From the NCBI GenBank assembly GCA_016707205.1, contig JADJHZ010000013.1:78346-142345 (forward strand): a DNA stretch of 64,000 bases, read 5' to 3'. The notes below the pieces were generated by a model, which was given only the letters and a program-made list of their open reading frames with translations, was not told the DNA's origin and did not search any database. Shown in pieces: positions 37,733 through 47,128 of the stretch. Within the stretch, counting starts at the first letter, position 1. Each line of letters starts with the position of its first letter. The position numbers and the translations under genes are program-made. The DNA comes from Haliscomenobacter sp. Lineage in GTDB: Bacteria > Bacteroidota > Bacteroidia > Chitinophagales > Saprospiraceae.

Positions 37733-38839
37733 ATGAGACAAATCGGCATTATTATCCTCAAAGAGTTTTTTCATATCCTGCGGGACCGGCGTACGCTCCT
37801 GATTCTTTTTGGGTTGCCGGTCGTTCAGATCCTGGTCTTTGGCTTCGCCATCACCAACGAGATCAAGGACGCCCGCATCGCGATCCTGGACCCCTCCCGC
37901 GACCAGATCAGCCGGGAAGTCCAGCAGCGGCTGCTTTCTTCCGGCTATTTTGTGCTGGAGGAAACGGCTGCCGATATGGATGCCGTGCTTCGGGCGTTCC
38001 GGGAAGACCGCATCAAGATGGCCGTCATTTTCCCTTCCGCCATGCAAAAGCGATTTTACCACGACGAAAAGGTACAGATCCAGTTTATCGCCGATGCTGC
38101 CGAACCCAACACAGCCACTACGCTCGTCAATTACGCGACCGCCATTGTCAATGACTATCAGATGGATAAATTGCGCATGGACGATCTGCCGCTCGAAATT
38201 CACACCGAGGTCAAAATGCTTTACAACCCCCGCATGCAGAGCGTTTACATGTTTGTGCCCGGATTGATCGTGGTTATTTTGACGCTGATTTGCGCGATGA
38301 TGACGTCCATCGCCCTGACGCGGGAAAAAGAACTGGGCACGATGGAAGTGCTGCTGGTATCTCCGGTCCGGCCCTTTTTGGTGATCCTGGGGAAAGTGGT
38401 TCCCTATTTTGTTCTGGGCATGATCATAACGGTCATGGTCTTGCTGTTGGGCCGCTTTGTATTTGGGATGCCGGTGCGGGGCAGCCTGGCCCTGCTGATG
38501 GCGGAATGCGTTTTGTTTGTGCTCAATGCGCTTGCCCTGGGCATTTTCATCTCGACCCGCACGGACAGCCAAATGGTGGCGATGATGTTTTCCCTGATCG
38601 GCCTGATGATGCCGGTATTGCTGCTCTCCGGGTTTATTTTTCCCATCGAATCGATGCCCTGGCCTTTGCAGTGGTTGAGCCATATTCTTCCAGGCAAGTG
38701 GTTTTTGATTATCATCAAAGATATCATGCTCAAGGGGGTGGGCTTTTCGTACGTCTGGAAGGAAACGCTGATCCTGATCGTCATGCTGCTGGTCATTCTG
38801 GCGGCAGGGGTTCGGAATTTCAAGATCCGCTTAGCATAA
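37733..38839 (+). CDS. ABC-2 type permease (first), YbhS-like
   Basis: 368 residues. One N-terminal membrane helix (about 20-45), a large periplasmic domain (about 45-175), then five helices in the C-terminal half. The segments MTSIALTREKELGTMEVLLV and SGFIFPIESMPWPLQWLSHI are typical of ABC2_membrane_3 (YhhJ/YbhS/YbhR). It forms the inner-membrane channel with the next gene product. Starts six bases after the ATPase gene. Confidence 0.93.
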   Translation: MRQIGIIILKEFFHILRDRRTLLILFGLPVVQILVFGFAITNEIKDARIAILDPSRDQISREVQQRLLSSGYFVLEETAADMDAVLRAFREDRIKMAVIFPSAMQKRFYHDEKVQIQFIADAAEPNTATTLVNYATAIVNDYQMDKLRMDDLPLEIHTEVKMLYNPRMQSVYMFVPGLIVVILTLICAMMTSIALTREKELGTMEVLLVSPVRPFLVILGKVVPYFVLGMIITVMVLLLGRFVFGMPVRGSLALLMAECVLFVLNALALGIFISTRTDSQMVAMMFSLIGLMMPVLLLSGFIFPIESMPWPLQWLSHILPGKWFLIIIKDIMLKGVGFSYVWKETLILIVMLLVILAAGVRNFKIRLA

Positions 38840-38844
38840 CCATC

Positions 38845-39966
38845 ATGAGAACCATCTTTTTTATCTTGCGCAAAGAGTTCCGGCAGATCTTCCGGCACCG
38901 GGTGATGCTCCCGATGATCTTTCTCATGCCCATCATTCAGTTGCTGATCCTGTCGAATGCCGCGGATTTTGAAGTCCGGAATATTTACCTGCACGTGGTC
39001 GACCGGGATCTTTCTCCGGCTTCCCGCCGGCTGATCGGGCAATTTGCCGCTTCGAAGCATTTTGTGCTGACGCAAACGTCTTTTTCTGCTGAACTGGGAT
39101 TTCGGGACCTGGAAGCCAACGATGCCGACCTGGTCTTGGAAATTCCGGCAGATTTCGAAAAAAAACTCCTTCGGGAAAACGAGGCATCGCTCCACCTCAA
39201 CGTCAATGCCATCAACGCAACCAAGGCGGGGCTTGGGCAAGCGTATGCCTCGGCCATCATCCGGGATTTCAACAACAACCTGCGCATGGAATGGCTCGAT
39301 ATGCCCGACCGCCAGAATCCAGGCAGGTTCGATATCACCCACTCTTTTTGGTTTAACCCCGACCTCAACTACAAGGCGTTTATGGTGCCGGGCATTCTGG
39401 TTATGCTCGTCACACTCGTGGGGTTGTTTCTTGCGGGGATCAATGTGGTAAAGGAAAAAGAGATTGGCACCATCGAGCAGATCAACGTGACGCCCATTCA
39501 CAAATCGCAGTTTATCGTGGGCAAGCTGTTGCCCTTTTGGATCATCGCCAATATCGAACTGGGTATGGGGCTCGCTTTTGGGAAACTGGTCTTTCACATC
39601 CCCATTGCCGGAAGTTTATGGGTGGTATTTGGGTTTGCCGCCATTTACCTGCTGGTGGTTTTGGGCATGGGCCTGTTGATCTCTACGGTCACGGAAACCC
39701 AGCAGCAGGCGATGTTTATCGCATACTTTGTGCTGGTGGTGTTTATCATGATGAGCGGGTTATTCACTCCTATCGAAAGCATGCCCGGCTGGGCTCAAAA
39801 AGTGACCTGGTTCAACCCCATCGCCTATTTTGTGGATGTCATGCGCATGGTGTTGCTGAAAGGCAGCGGATGGTACGAGATCCGCCTGCATGTCTATGCC
39901 ATGATGGCCATGGCTTTGGCAGTCAATACCCTGGCGGTGCTGAATTACCGGAAGGTTGGGGCATAA
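38845..39966 (+). CDS. ABC-2 type permease (second), YbhR-like
   Basis: 373 residues; start at 38845 (MRTIFFILRKEFRQIF), although the same frame is open much further upstream inside the previous gene. It has the same layout as its neighbour, with NVVKEKEIGTIEQINVTPIH and SGLFTPIESMPGWAQKVTWF. It closes the seven-gene unit TetR-TolC-HlyD-ATPase-ATPase-permease-permease, which probably exports a drug or cationic toxic compound. Substrate unknown. Confidence 0.93.
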   Translation: MRTIFFILRKEFRQIFRHRVMLPMIFLMPIIQLLILSNAADFEVRNIYLHVVDRDLSPASRRLIGQFAASKHFVLTQTSFSAELGFRDLEANDADLVLEIPADFEKKLLRENEASLHLNVNAINATKAGLGQAYASAIIRDFNNNLRMEWLDMPDRQNPGRFDITHSFWFNPDLNYKAFMVPGILVMLVTLVGLFLAGINVVKEKEIGTIEQINVTPIHKSQFIVGKLLPFWIIANIELGMGLAFGKLVFHIPIAGSLWVVFGFAAIYLLVVLGMGLLISTVTETQQQAMFIAYFVLVVFIMMSGLFTPIESMPGWAQKVTWFNPIAYFVDVMRMVLLKGSGWYEIRLHVYAMMAMALAVNTLAVLNYRKVGA

Positions 39967-39970
39967 GATA

Positions 39971-40080
<110 letters not shown>

Positions 40081-40081
40081 A

Positions 40082-40993
40082 TTAAAGGGCAGGTTCCATC
40101 AACAAAAACCGTTCGGGGTTGAGCCATTGATTACCCATTTGGGTAGGTTGAGGCGCCCGCGGATTTTTGGGCTGGTTTTTTAATTCCCTGGCGTATTTCT
40201 GCCGGATGGCTTTCAGGTCCTTGTTCCATTCATTTACTTCGGGCTCCAGGCCGGCGAAGATTTTGTCGATATCCTTCTTGTATTTTTTGCTCAGTTTGGC
40301 CAAATCGGCTTTTTGGTCCTTCATTGCCCTGCCGTTTTTAGCTTTGCCTGGGGCGGGGGCGCCATAAAGGTGGCCGGATTTCATTTGGGTGCGCAAGCTG
40401 GCCAGCAGTTCGCGGTCTTTGCGGCTGATCTTCTTTTCCAGTTGAGCCCGTTCTTTTCTCAGCGCCGGGATCACCCGTTGCTCGTTATAGGCCCGCAATT
40501 CTTTCTGCATTTGGGCCAAGGCATTGGACTCCTGGCGGTTGTTGCGGGGGGCGGGGCGGTTTTTTGCCTGGGGGTTTTGCCCATTCTGGGCATTGCCCCG
40601 GGGTGGGTTCTGGCCGGGGCGGGCATTGCCCTGGAGCGTGTTAGGGCCCTGGCGCATGCCGCTTGCCTGCATCCGTTCGCGGCGGAGGGCTTCCCATTTG
40701 GCCATTTGTTGATCAGTGAGGATCGCGTCCACCTCGGTGCGTTGTTGTTCCATCATTTTCTGTAGTTCGCTCCGGCGTTCCTGGGGGTCGAGGGTTTGAT
40801 CTTCGCGGAGGTTTTGTAATTTACCCCGGTACTTGCCCAGAACGGCGACCATTTGATTTTCCTGTTCCTCGCTCAGGTTGAGTTCCTGACGGAGTTGGTC
40901 CCTTCCTCCAGGGCCGGGGCCGGGTTGAGCTGCTGCGGATACCCAAGCGAGGAGGCCGAATGCGGCCATGCTCCATGCCATAAATCGTTTCAT
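40082..40993 (-). CDS. exported Spy/CpxP-like protein with Q/N/P-rich linker
   Basis: 303 residues with a signal peptide ending at VSAAAQ. Residues about 25-115 look like an LTxxQ (Spy/CpxP) helical module: LNLSEEQENQMVAVLGKYRG and ILTDQQMAKWEALRRERM. A low-complexity linker rich in Gln, Asn, Pro and Gly (about 118-155) joins a second helical, highly basic region that contains a related helical repeat. Such proteins act as periplasmic chaperones or metal-stress sensors in other bacteria; the role here is inferred. Confidence 0.7.
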   Translation of the reverse strand: MKRFMAWSMAAFGLLAWVSAAAQPGPGPGGRDQLRQELNLSEEQENQMVAVLGKYRGKLQNLREDQTLDPQERRSELQKMMEQQRTEVDAILTDQQMAKWEALRRERMQASGMRQGPNTLQGNARPGQNPPRGNAQNGQNPQAKNRPAPRNNRQESNALAQMQKELRAYNEQRVIPALRKERAQLEKKISRKDRELLASLRTQMKSGHLYGAPAPGKAKNGRAMKDQKADLAKLSKKYKKDIDKIFAGLEPEVNEWNKDLKAIRQKYARELKNQPKNPRAPQPTQMGNQWLNPERFLLMEPAL

Positions 40994-41073
40994 TTGTTTT
41001 CTTTTTTAGTCCTAAAAATTAGATTACGCGGGGCCGGAAATTCCGGCGTATGGTAGTAGGACCAGGGAAAAAG

Positions 41074-41111
41074 AAAAAGGTTAAACGGAATTTCTCCGAT
41101 TAACCTTTTTT
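41074..41111. terminator. Rho-independent terminator downstream of proS
   Basis: AAAAAGGTTAA and TTAACCTTTTTT flank CGGA/TCCG, giving a nearly continuous stem and a T-run on the minus strand after proS. It may also act on the plus strand. Confidence 0.75.
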
Positions 41112-41160
41112 AACCCGGGCTAAGATCTGTTAACCTTGGTGCGGGCGTTCAAGCCTGATT

Positions 41161-42630
41161 TTAATAGGCTTTGGCGAAAAGCACCCGGCGGGCGGAAGGC
41201 TTCCCGGTAAGGATGCAAGTTCCTTCCTCCGCTTCCCCATCCAGAGGAATACAGCGGATGGTCGCTTTGGTTTGTTCTTTGATCTCCAGTTCGGTCTCGG
41301 TGGTTCCATCCCAGTGGGCGGAAATAAACCCGGGCGATTCGGTGTCGAGGAGGTCTTTGAAATCGTTGAAGGAATCGATGCGGGTGGTTTTTTGCTCCTG
41401 AAACGTCTTCGCTTTCTGGAACAGGTTGTTCTGGATATCCCCGAGCAGTTGCTGGACGTAGTCCGCCACGCCGTCGAGAGGTACGGAAGTTTTTTCTCCG
41501 GTATCCCTGCGGGCCACCTCCACCTGGTTGTTGTCCAGATCGCGCTGACCTATGGCCAGGCGGACGGGGATGCCATGCATTTCGTGCTCGGCAAATTTAA
41601 AGCCCGGCCGGTTTTTCATGTCCATGTCGTACTTGCAGGTGATGCCGCGGTCTTTGAGGGCTTTCATAATCTTTGCGGAAGCTTCGTCGATTGGGCCTGC
41701 CGGTTTGGGCACGGGTACGATCACGACCTGGGTAGGCGCGAGTTTGGGCGGCAGGACGAGCCCATTGTCGTCGGAATGGGTCATGATCAGGCCGCCGATG
41801 AGGCGGGTAGAAACGCCCCAGGAGGTAGCCCAAACCAATTCCTGCTGGTTGTTCTCGTTGAGGAAGGTGACGTCGAAGGCTTTGGCGAAGTTTTGGCCCA
41901 GAAAATGGGACGTGCCCGCTTGAAGCGCTTTCCCGTCCTGCATCATGGCTTCGATGCAGAAGGTTTCGTCGGCGCCGGCAAACCGTTCGTTGGGCGTTTT
42001 GATGCCTTTGATCACGGGCATCGCCATATATTCCTCTGCAAACGTGGTATAGATATCCAGGATGCGGAGGGTTTCTTCCATGGCTTCCTCTTTGGTTGCG
42101 TGGGCGGTATGCCCTTCCTGCCAGAGGAATTCAGCGGTGCGGAGGAAGAGGCGGGTGCGCATTTCCCAGCGCACGACGTTGGCCCATTGGTTGATCAGCA
42201 GGGGAAGGTCCCTGTACGAATTGATCCAGTTCCGGTAGGTATCCCAAATGATCGTTTCGGAAGTAGGGCGAACAATAAGTTCTTCCTCCAGCTTCGCTTC
42301 GGGGTCAACCACTAAGCCTTTGCCGTTGGGGTCGGCCATCAGGCGGTGGTGGGTGATGACCGCGCATTCTTTTGCGAACCCCTCCACGTGCTCCGCTTCC
42401 CGGCTGAGAAAACTCTTCGGAATAAACAGCGGGAAATACGCGTTGACGTGCCCGGTTTCCTTGAACATGCGGTCGAGCTGATCGCGCATATTTTCCCATA
42501 AGGCAAACCCATAGGGCTTGATGACCATACACCCCCGCACCGCGGAGTTTTCCGCGAGATTCGCTTTTTTAACGATATCGAGGTACCATTGGGAATAATC
42601 TTCCGCCCGCGATGTAATTTCTTTTGCCAT
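41161..42630 (-). CDS. proS: prolyl-tRNA synthetase, archaeal/eukaryotic-type (ProS3)
   Basis: 489 residues, a class II synthetase charging tRNA-Pro. The architecture is the short form without the bacterial editing insert, with the catalytic domain, anticodon-binding domain and C-terminal zinc-like extension ending LFAKAY. Motif 1 is PLFIPKSFLSREAEH, motif 2 is RWEMRTRLFLRTAEFLWQEG, motif 3 WGVSTRLIGGLIMTHSDD. This type is normal in Bacteroidota. The start is standard; an untranslated leader precedes it, shared with the divergent secreted protein gene. Confidence 0.96.
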   Translation of the reverse strand: MAKEITSRAEDYSQWYLDIVKKANLAENSAVRGCMVIKPYGFALWENMRDQLDRMFKETGHVNAYFPLFIPKSFLSREAEHVEGFAKECAVITHHRLMADPNGKGLVVDPEAKLEEELIVRPTSETIIWDTYRNWINSYRDLPLLINQWANVVRWEMRTRLFLRTAEFLWQEGHTAHATKEEAMEETLRILDIYTTFAEEYMAMPVIKGIKTPNERFAGADETFCIEAMMQDGKALQAGTSHFLGQNFAKAFDVTFLNENNQQELVWATSWGVSTRLIGGLIMTHSDDNGLVLPPKLAPTQVVIVPVPKPAGPIDEASAKIMKALKDRGITCKYDMDMKNRPGFKFAEHEMHGIPVRLAIGQRDLDNNQVEVARRDTGEKTSVPLDGVADYVQQLLGDIQNNLFQKAKTFQEQKTTRIDSFNDFKDLLDTESPGFISAHWDGTTETELEIKEQTKATIRCIPLDGEAEEGTCILTGKPSARRVLFAKAY

Positions 42631-42884
42631 AACTATACTAAATCTACAAACGTTATTTAAGTAAACACCGGGCCGGGATGAATCCTTTCGGCCCGGAATA
42701 AAATTTTTTAACTAAATTGATCCGCCTAAAATTATTTCTTAACACTTCTAAACGGGGCCTCAGACTTATTTAACAAGGAGTTAGGCGGATTTAGGATTGT
42801 TTTAACAGCAAAACCGGCACAAAAGTAATAATTTCGGTGTTGTGAATTATGAGGGTCAATATCTGATCATTAAAAAAAGCTGCG

Positions 42885-44405
42885 ATGAAAAAAGGATTAT
42901 TATTAGCGATGCTCTTCACCCTGTTTGCAGGGGGCGTTTTGAGGGCGCAGGTCGTGGACGATGTGTACTACAATCCGGAAAAGGATCGGGTACTTATTCA
43001 GAAGCAGCGCCCGGCGAAGGAAAGCAACGCATATTACGAAGAGGGACGCTATGACGACGACAACTATAGCGCTGGATACGAGGACGAGTACGATTACTAC
43101 AACGACTACGATTATTATTATACCTCGCGCATCCGGCGTTTTCACCGGCCATATTATGGTTTTGGGTTCTTCGACCCGGTGTATGTGGATGCCTCGAACT
43201 ACGACCCCTTCCTTAACCCTGGGGTAACCGTTTTGATCTACGACGATTATTTCAGCTACCGCGATTGGGTGCGCTGGAACCGCTGGAACCGTTTTGACAG
43301 CTGGAATCGCTGGAACTATTTCGGCTCCGGTTTCGGCTTCAACAACTGGGGCCCCGGCATCAATATCAATATCGGTTTTGGCTTAAACAGCTGGGGGGCG
43401 AACTCCTGGAACAGCTGGAATTCCTGGGGAGGAAGTCCCTGGTATGCTTCCAACCGCTTCAACCGGTTTGGCTGGAACAGTTGGGGATTTGGAGGCCCCT
43501 ATTATTATGGCAACTCCTTCGTCTGCCCACCGAGCTGGGGCAACGGATACAACTACAACACGATTGTCAATATCAACGACAACAACAACGATAACTCCTA
43601 CTTCGGCCCGCGCACCGGCGGCGGCGCAACAGGCCCTGGCCCGGGTTCGCGCCCTGGCCGCAGCCCTGGGTTCACCGACCATTCGCCTGAAACGGCGCCA
43701 CGCCGGATCAACACCTATGGCGACCGTCAGCCCGAAAGCGACCGGGCCCGCGTTCCGGCAACGTCCGGTACTCCGCGCGACTTAACGCCTCCTGCCGAAC
43801 GCGCGACGCCACAAAACCGCGACGCCGACCGGTTCTTTGACCGCTACCCCACCCGGGACACAGAATCGGGACGGACGATCAGCCCTGAGCGCGCGTCTCC
43901 AAACAACAATACGAATGCTCCCGGCCGCGCTACTCCGGTCAATCCGAACACAGCAGGCGAACGCAAACCGGTGACTCCACCGACCAAAACGTATGACGGC
44001 AACAGCAGCGGCGCCTACGATCGCCCGCGTTCGATCAACCCAGGCAATTCGTCTTCTTCCGGTAGCAATACGACCGAGCGGAAAAGCCCCTCCTCGACAT
44101 ACGACCGGCCCAGAACGACAACGCCCACGCCGCCTGCCCGCACGTACGATCCCAACCGGAACAGCACTTACGAAAGGCCCAGAAGCGCGCCGCCGAGCAA
44201 CAGCGGCAATAACAGCAGCTTCGACCGCCCCCGTTCCAGCAGTTCCTCCGACTATAGCCCGTCGAGAAGCAGCGGCTCTTCGAGTAGTGCATCGCCCTCC
44301 CGGAGCCCGTCTTCTTCTTCTTCAGGTTCTTCGACGTCCGGTTCGCGCAGCTCCAGTTCTTCTTCCTCTTCCTCTTCTTCCGGAGGCAGGGTGAAGAACA
44401 ACTAA
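42885..44405 (+). CDS. secreted low-complexity protein with D/Y-rich, W/N/G-rich and S/P/R-rich regions
   Basis: 506 residues, signal peptide to GGVLRAQ. The chain is compositionally layered: an acidic tyrosine-rich stretch (about 50-85, DEYDYYNDYDYYY), a Trp/Asn/Gly/Phe segment (about 130-220) with WNRWNRF- and SWNSWG-type repeats, an Asn-rich stretch and then about 250 residues of Ser/Pro/Arg/Thr-rich disordered sequence with a serine tract near the C-terminus. No enzyme motif or known family is recognised. Composition suggests a surface, matrix or adhesive protein; this is inference. Confidence 0.6.
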   Translation: MKKGLLLAMLFTLFAGGVLRAQVVDDVYYNPEKDRVLIQKQRPAKESNAYYEEGRYDDDNYSAGYEDEYDYYNDYDYYYTSRIRRFHRPYYGFGFFDPVYVDASNYDPFLNPGVTVLIYDDYFSYRDWVRWNRWNRFDSWNRWNYFGSGFGFNNWGPGININIGFGLNSWGANSWNSWNSWGGSPWYASNRFNRFGWNSWGFGGPYYYGNSFVCPPSWGNGYNYNTIVNINDNNNDNSYFGPRTGGGATGPGPGSRPGRSPGFTDHSPETAPRRINTYGDRQPESDRARVPATSGTPRDLTPPAERATPQNRDADRFFDRYPTRDTESGRTISPERASPNNNTNAPGRATPVNPNTAGERKPVTPPTKTYDGNSSGAYDRPRSINPGNSSSSGSNTTERKSPSSTYDRPRTTTPTPPARTYDPNRNSTYERPRSAPPSNSGNNSSFDRPRSSSSSDYSPSRSSGSSSSASPSRSPSSSSSGSSTSGSRSSSSSSSSSSSGGRVKNN

Positions 44406-44466
44406 TCATAACGTGACTCCCCTGCTTGGTAAACATGAGTCGTCCTGAATTTTGAACACTGCTTCT

Positions 44467-44512
44467 TTGGCCTCCCCCCAACCCCCTCCAAAGGAGGGGG
44501 GGTAACAAGCAA
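44467..44512. repeat. C/G-tract hairpin (CCCCCTCC-AAA-GGAGGGGG)
   Basis: CCTCCCCCCAACCCCCTCC, AAA and GGAGGGGGGGT form a strong hairpin between two genes. Similar elements are scattered in intergenic DNA of Bacteroidota and cyanobacteria; this statement is from general memory. A shorter hairpin with CTCCCC and GGGGAG lies at 48035-48052. Confidence 0.45.
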
Positions 44513-44614
44513 GGGTAGGGAAACCATTATTTCCTTACCCCGGGGTGGGCCCCACCCAAGGGTTCGCCCGTAATGGGGTGCTCATGTTTATTGACCACTC
44601 AATCCCTTACATAA

Positions 44615-46125
44615 ATGAACACTAGCATGCCCGTCCGCCATTTTCTCTTTTCGGCTATGCGGATCTTCTTTCTGCTTGCCGCTGTTTCTTCCCTTTCCGC
44701 ACAAAACGTCACTGACGCCCTTCGCTACTCCTTTTTTGAATACGGGGGCACGGCGCGATTTACCAGTATCGGCGGCGCGATGAGCGCCATTGGCGCCGAC
44801 CTGTCTACCGCCAGCACCAACCCTGCCGGGATTGCCTGGTTTCAAAACTCGGAATACACGATTACCCCTGGGCTATTGAATACGACGACCCAGTCGAGGC
44901 TGCTCGACGGCCTGGACGCGCCGCTTCTCGAAGACCAGCGCGGAACCTTCAATATCCAGAACCTGGGGATGGTCTTCGTGTCCAAGCCGCAGACCGGGAA
45001 ATGGCGGGGCGCTAATTTTGCCATTACCTTCAACCACCTCGGCAACTTCAACCGGGAGTTTTCTTTTGAGGGCGTGAGCTATGGCTCCCTGACCCAGCGC
45101 TACAAGGAACTCGCCAACAGCGGCCTGGGCCTGAACGATTACGAAACGAGCCTGGCCAACGACGCCAGCGCTATTTACGATTTTGAGGACGATGGGGTTT
45201 TCGAAATCGACTACGATATTCCCACCCAAACGCCTTATCTGTTCAAAGAACAATTCGGAACCACCCGGGGCTCGATGTCGGAATTGAGTTTTTCCCTTGG
45301 CGCCAATTACGACGACAAGGTCATGTTCGGATTTAGCGTCGGGGTGCCCTTCTTTTCGTTTACCTCTGACAAAACCTACCAGGAGGAAGACGATACCAAC
45401 ATCCCTAATGGAGGGGCCATTCCGTATTTTACCGATTTGCAGTTGAGGGAGGAGCTCGTCACTACCGGCGGGGGCGTCAATGCCAAGTTCGGGATTATCC
45501 TCCGTCCGCATCAGCATTTCCGGATCGGCGCCGCCGTGCATACTCCAACGGTCTACACCCTGAACGACAACTACGAAACCACCCTTACCTATAATTACTA
45601 CGAAGACGCCAAAGAAGAAGGCGCTTTTTTGGGGAAAACCGCTAATTCGCCCGGAAACTTCGAATACCGCCTGAATACCCCCTGGCGCGTCATGGGGGGG
45701 TAGGCATTTTCCTGGGCTCCTATGGGTTCCTCTCCGGAGAAGTAGAATTTGTCGATTACAGCAAATCCGCTTTCCGTTACGATGGGTTTGAAGACGCCGA
45801 ACAAGCCGTTAACCGGACCATCCGCGATGAACTGGGCGACGTGCTCAACGTCCGGGTGGGTGGAGAGATTGCCTATGACATTTTCCGCTTTCGGGCCGGC
45901 CTGAACCGCTTGCCTTCTCCTTATCTCAACGACGACTCCAGCCGCTTTATCCTCAGTGGAGGAATGGGCTTTCGAATGAATAAGTTCTATCTCGATTTTG
46001 CTTACCGGCACACCAAACAAGAAGAACGCTATTACCCTTACCTTACCGACGAGGCGCCGATTCAGGAAGTCCTGAGCGAATTTTCCACCGGCTCGCTCCT
46101 GATGACGATGGGGTTCAAGTTTTAA
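44615..46125 (+). CDS. OmpP1/FadL/TodX-type outer-membrane transporter (apparent frameshift)
   Basis: About 503 residues once corrected. Signal peptide to SLSAQ, then the FadL N-terminal pattern LRYSFFEYGGTARFTSIGGA with ADLSTASTNPAGIA. The first frame stops at 45703 within a run of seven G (45694-45700); adding one G continues the barrel as GGVGIFLGSYGFLSGEVEF and leads to the C-terminal strands ending LLMTMGFKF at 46125. The family brings hydrophobic molecules across the outer membrane. The homopolymer position points to an assembly indel. Confidence 0.85.
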
Positions 46126-46232
46126 CGAGGGAACAGGGAGTAGGGAGCAGACCATCCTGCTCTCTGCTCCCTACTCCGCTACTTCGTTACCTCGCTACTT
46201 ACTCCGCAACTCCGTAACTTCGCAACTCTTCG
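46126..46232. repeat. intergenic repeat block with inverted repeat and CTACTTCGTTAC words
   Basis: GGAGTAGGGAGCAGA with TCTGCTCCCTACTCC forms an inverted repeat around CCATCCTGCTC. It is followed by loosely repeated words CTACTTCGTTACCTCGCTAC and CAACTCCGTAACTTCGCAAC. Same style as the repeat near 32299. Confidence 0.5.
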
Positions 46233-46239
46233 TCGTACC

Positions 46240-46830
46240 TCACTTCCCGCTTTCCGCCCCCGGATTAAACAGGTAGAGGACCAGCATGCGGGCGGTTTCC
46301 TGGGTACGGTTGTGGGGGACGTGGGGGAGTCGCCCATCGTAAAGGAGGGAGTCGCCTTTTTTTAGATCGATGAATTCCTCTTCGATTTGGTAGGCCAGTT
46401 CTCCTTCCAGGACGTATTTGAATTCGTAGGCATCGGTGCTTACTTTTTTGCGCTGGGCGCCTGGGGCGACTTCCAGCACCACAGCTTCCAGGATGAACTG
46501 CTGAAACCCTTTCTCCAGAATAAACTGGTAATTAAAGCCCCTGGACTTTTCTTCCTTGACGATCGGCACATACTCTTCGGCTTTGCGGTGAATGTACCGT
46601 TCTCCCTGCTCAAATTGCAGCCCTTTGAAGAAGTCTTCCGGCAGCAGGTCCAGGCATTTGATCAGCGTCAGAAGCACCGGGAGGGAAGGGACGGTGCGGC
46701 CGTTTTCGATTTTGGACAAAAGGCCCTTGCTGACGCCGGCTTTGTTTGCCAGGGCGGTAAGCTTGATTTTTCGTTCCATGCGGACCGCGCGCAATTTTTT
46801 GCCTATTCCGCTGATCAGATAGTCGCTCAT
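46240..46830 (-). CDS. XRE-family regulator with C-terminal cupin domain
   Basis: 196 residues. N-terminal helix-turn-helix (about 8-65): IKLTALANKAGVSKGLLSKI and ENGRTVPSLPVLLTL. The C-terminal part (about 110-190) is a cupin with SDLKKGDSLLYDG-like core: EEFIDLKKGDSLLYDGRLPH. Such regulators (PuuR/SutR type) sense small metabolites; the target genes are not evident. It is divergent to the GDPD-like gene. Confidence 0.88.
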   Translation of the reverse strand: MSDYLISGIGKKLRAVRMERKIKLTALANKAGVSKGLLSKIENGRTVPSLPVLLTLIKCLDLLPEDFFKGLQFEQGERYIHRKAEEYVPIVKEEKSRGFNYQFILEKGFQQFILEAVVLEVAPGAQRKKVSTDAYEFKYVLEGELAYQIEEEFIDLKKGDSLLYDGRLPHVPHNRTQETARMLVLYLFNPGAESGK

Positions 46831-46970
46831 TGGGTAGTTCTTTCTTTATAAACTCCTTATTGTCAGCTAAAATAGGCGATTGTTGACAAGGGATAAACTT
46901 TTGGGGCGTGCTCCGGGAAGGTTTAACCACAACTTAATTCAGGGTTTACACAGACGTGCATAAAGGAAGG

Positions 46971-47105
46971 TACCTTTGGGCCGGAATACAAAGCCGCTTG
47001 TCTCTAGCCGACAGGCCCCAAGGCTTCGTTTTCCCAACAGTCGGATTAGTGAGTGTTTTTTCATACAAATCCATTGAGCGGCCGGTTTTTCCCGGCCGCT
47101 TTTTA
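46971..47105 (+). promoter_or_regulatory. leader with -7 element and strong terminator upstream of the GDPD-like gene
   Basis: TACCTTTG at 46971-46978 matches the Bacteroidota -7 element (the -33 has TTT, not TTG). About 100 bases further, AGCGGCCGG (47077-47085) and CCGGCCGCT (47092-47100) with a TTTTTC loop and a T tail form a textbook terminator, 24 bases before the next start codon. No ORF of note lies between. It may be a small RNA gene or an attenuator. Confidence 0.45.
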
Positions 47106-47128
47106 TTTTGCCAAAAAAACTTTAGGAG

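Noticed and set aside
36971..38683. Long open frame on the minus strand (about 570 codons) opposite the second ATPase and first permease
   Set aside because: The plus strand encodes well-conserved ABC proteins; the minus product is His/Gln/Lys-rich without family features, an effect of GC-rich codon use.
38290..38844. Upstream extension of the second permease frame
   Set aside because: It overlaps the first permease in another frame and the extension is not membrane-like; the ATG at 38845 gives the normal length and N-terminus.
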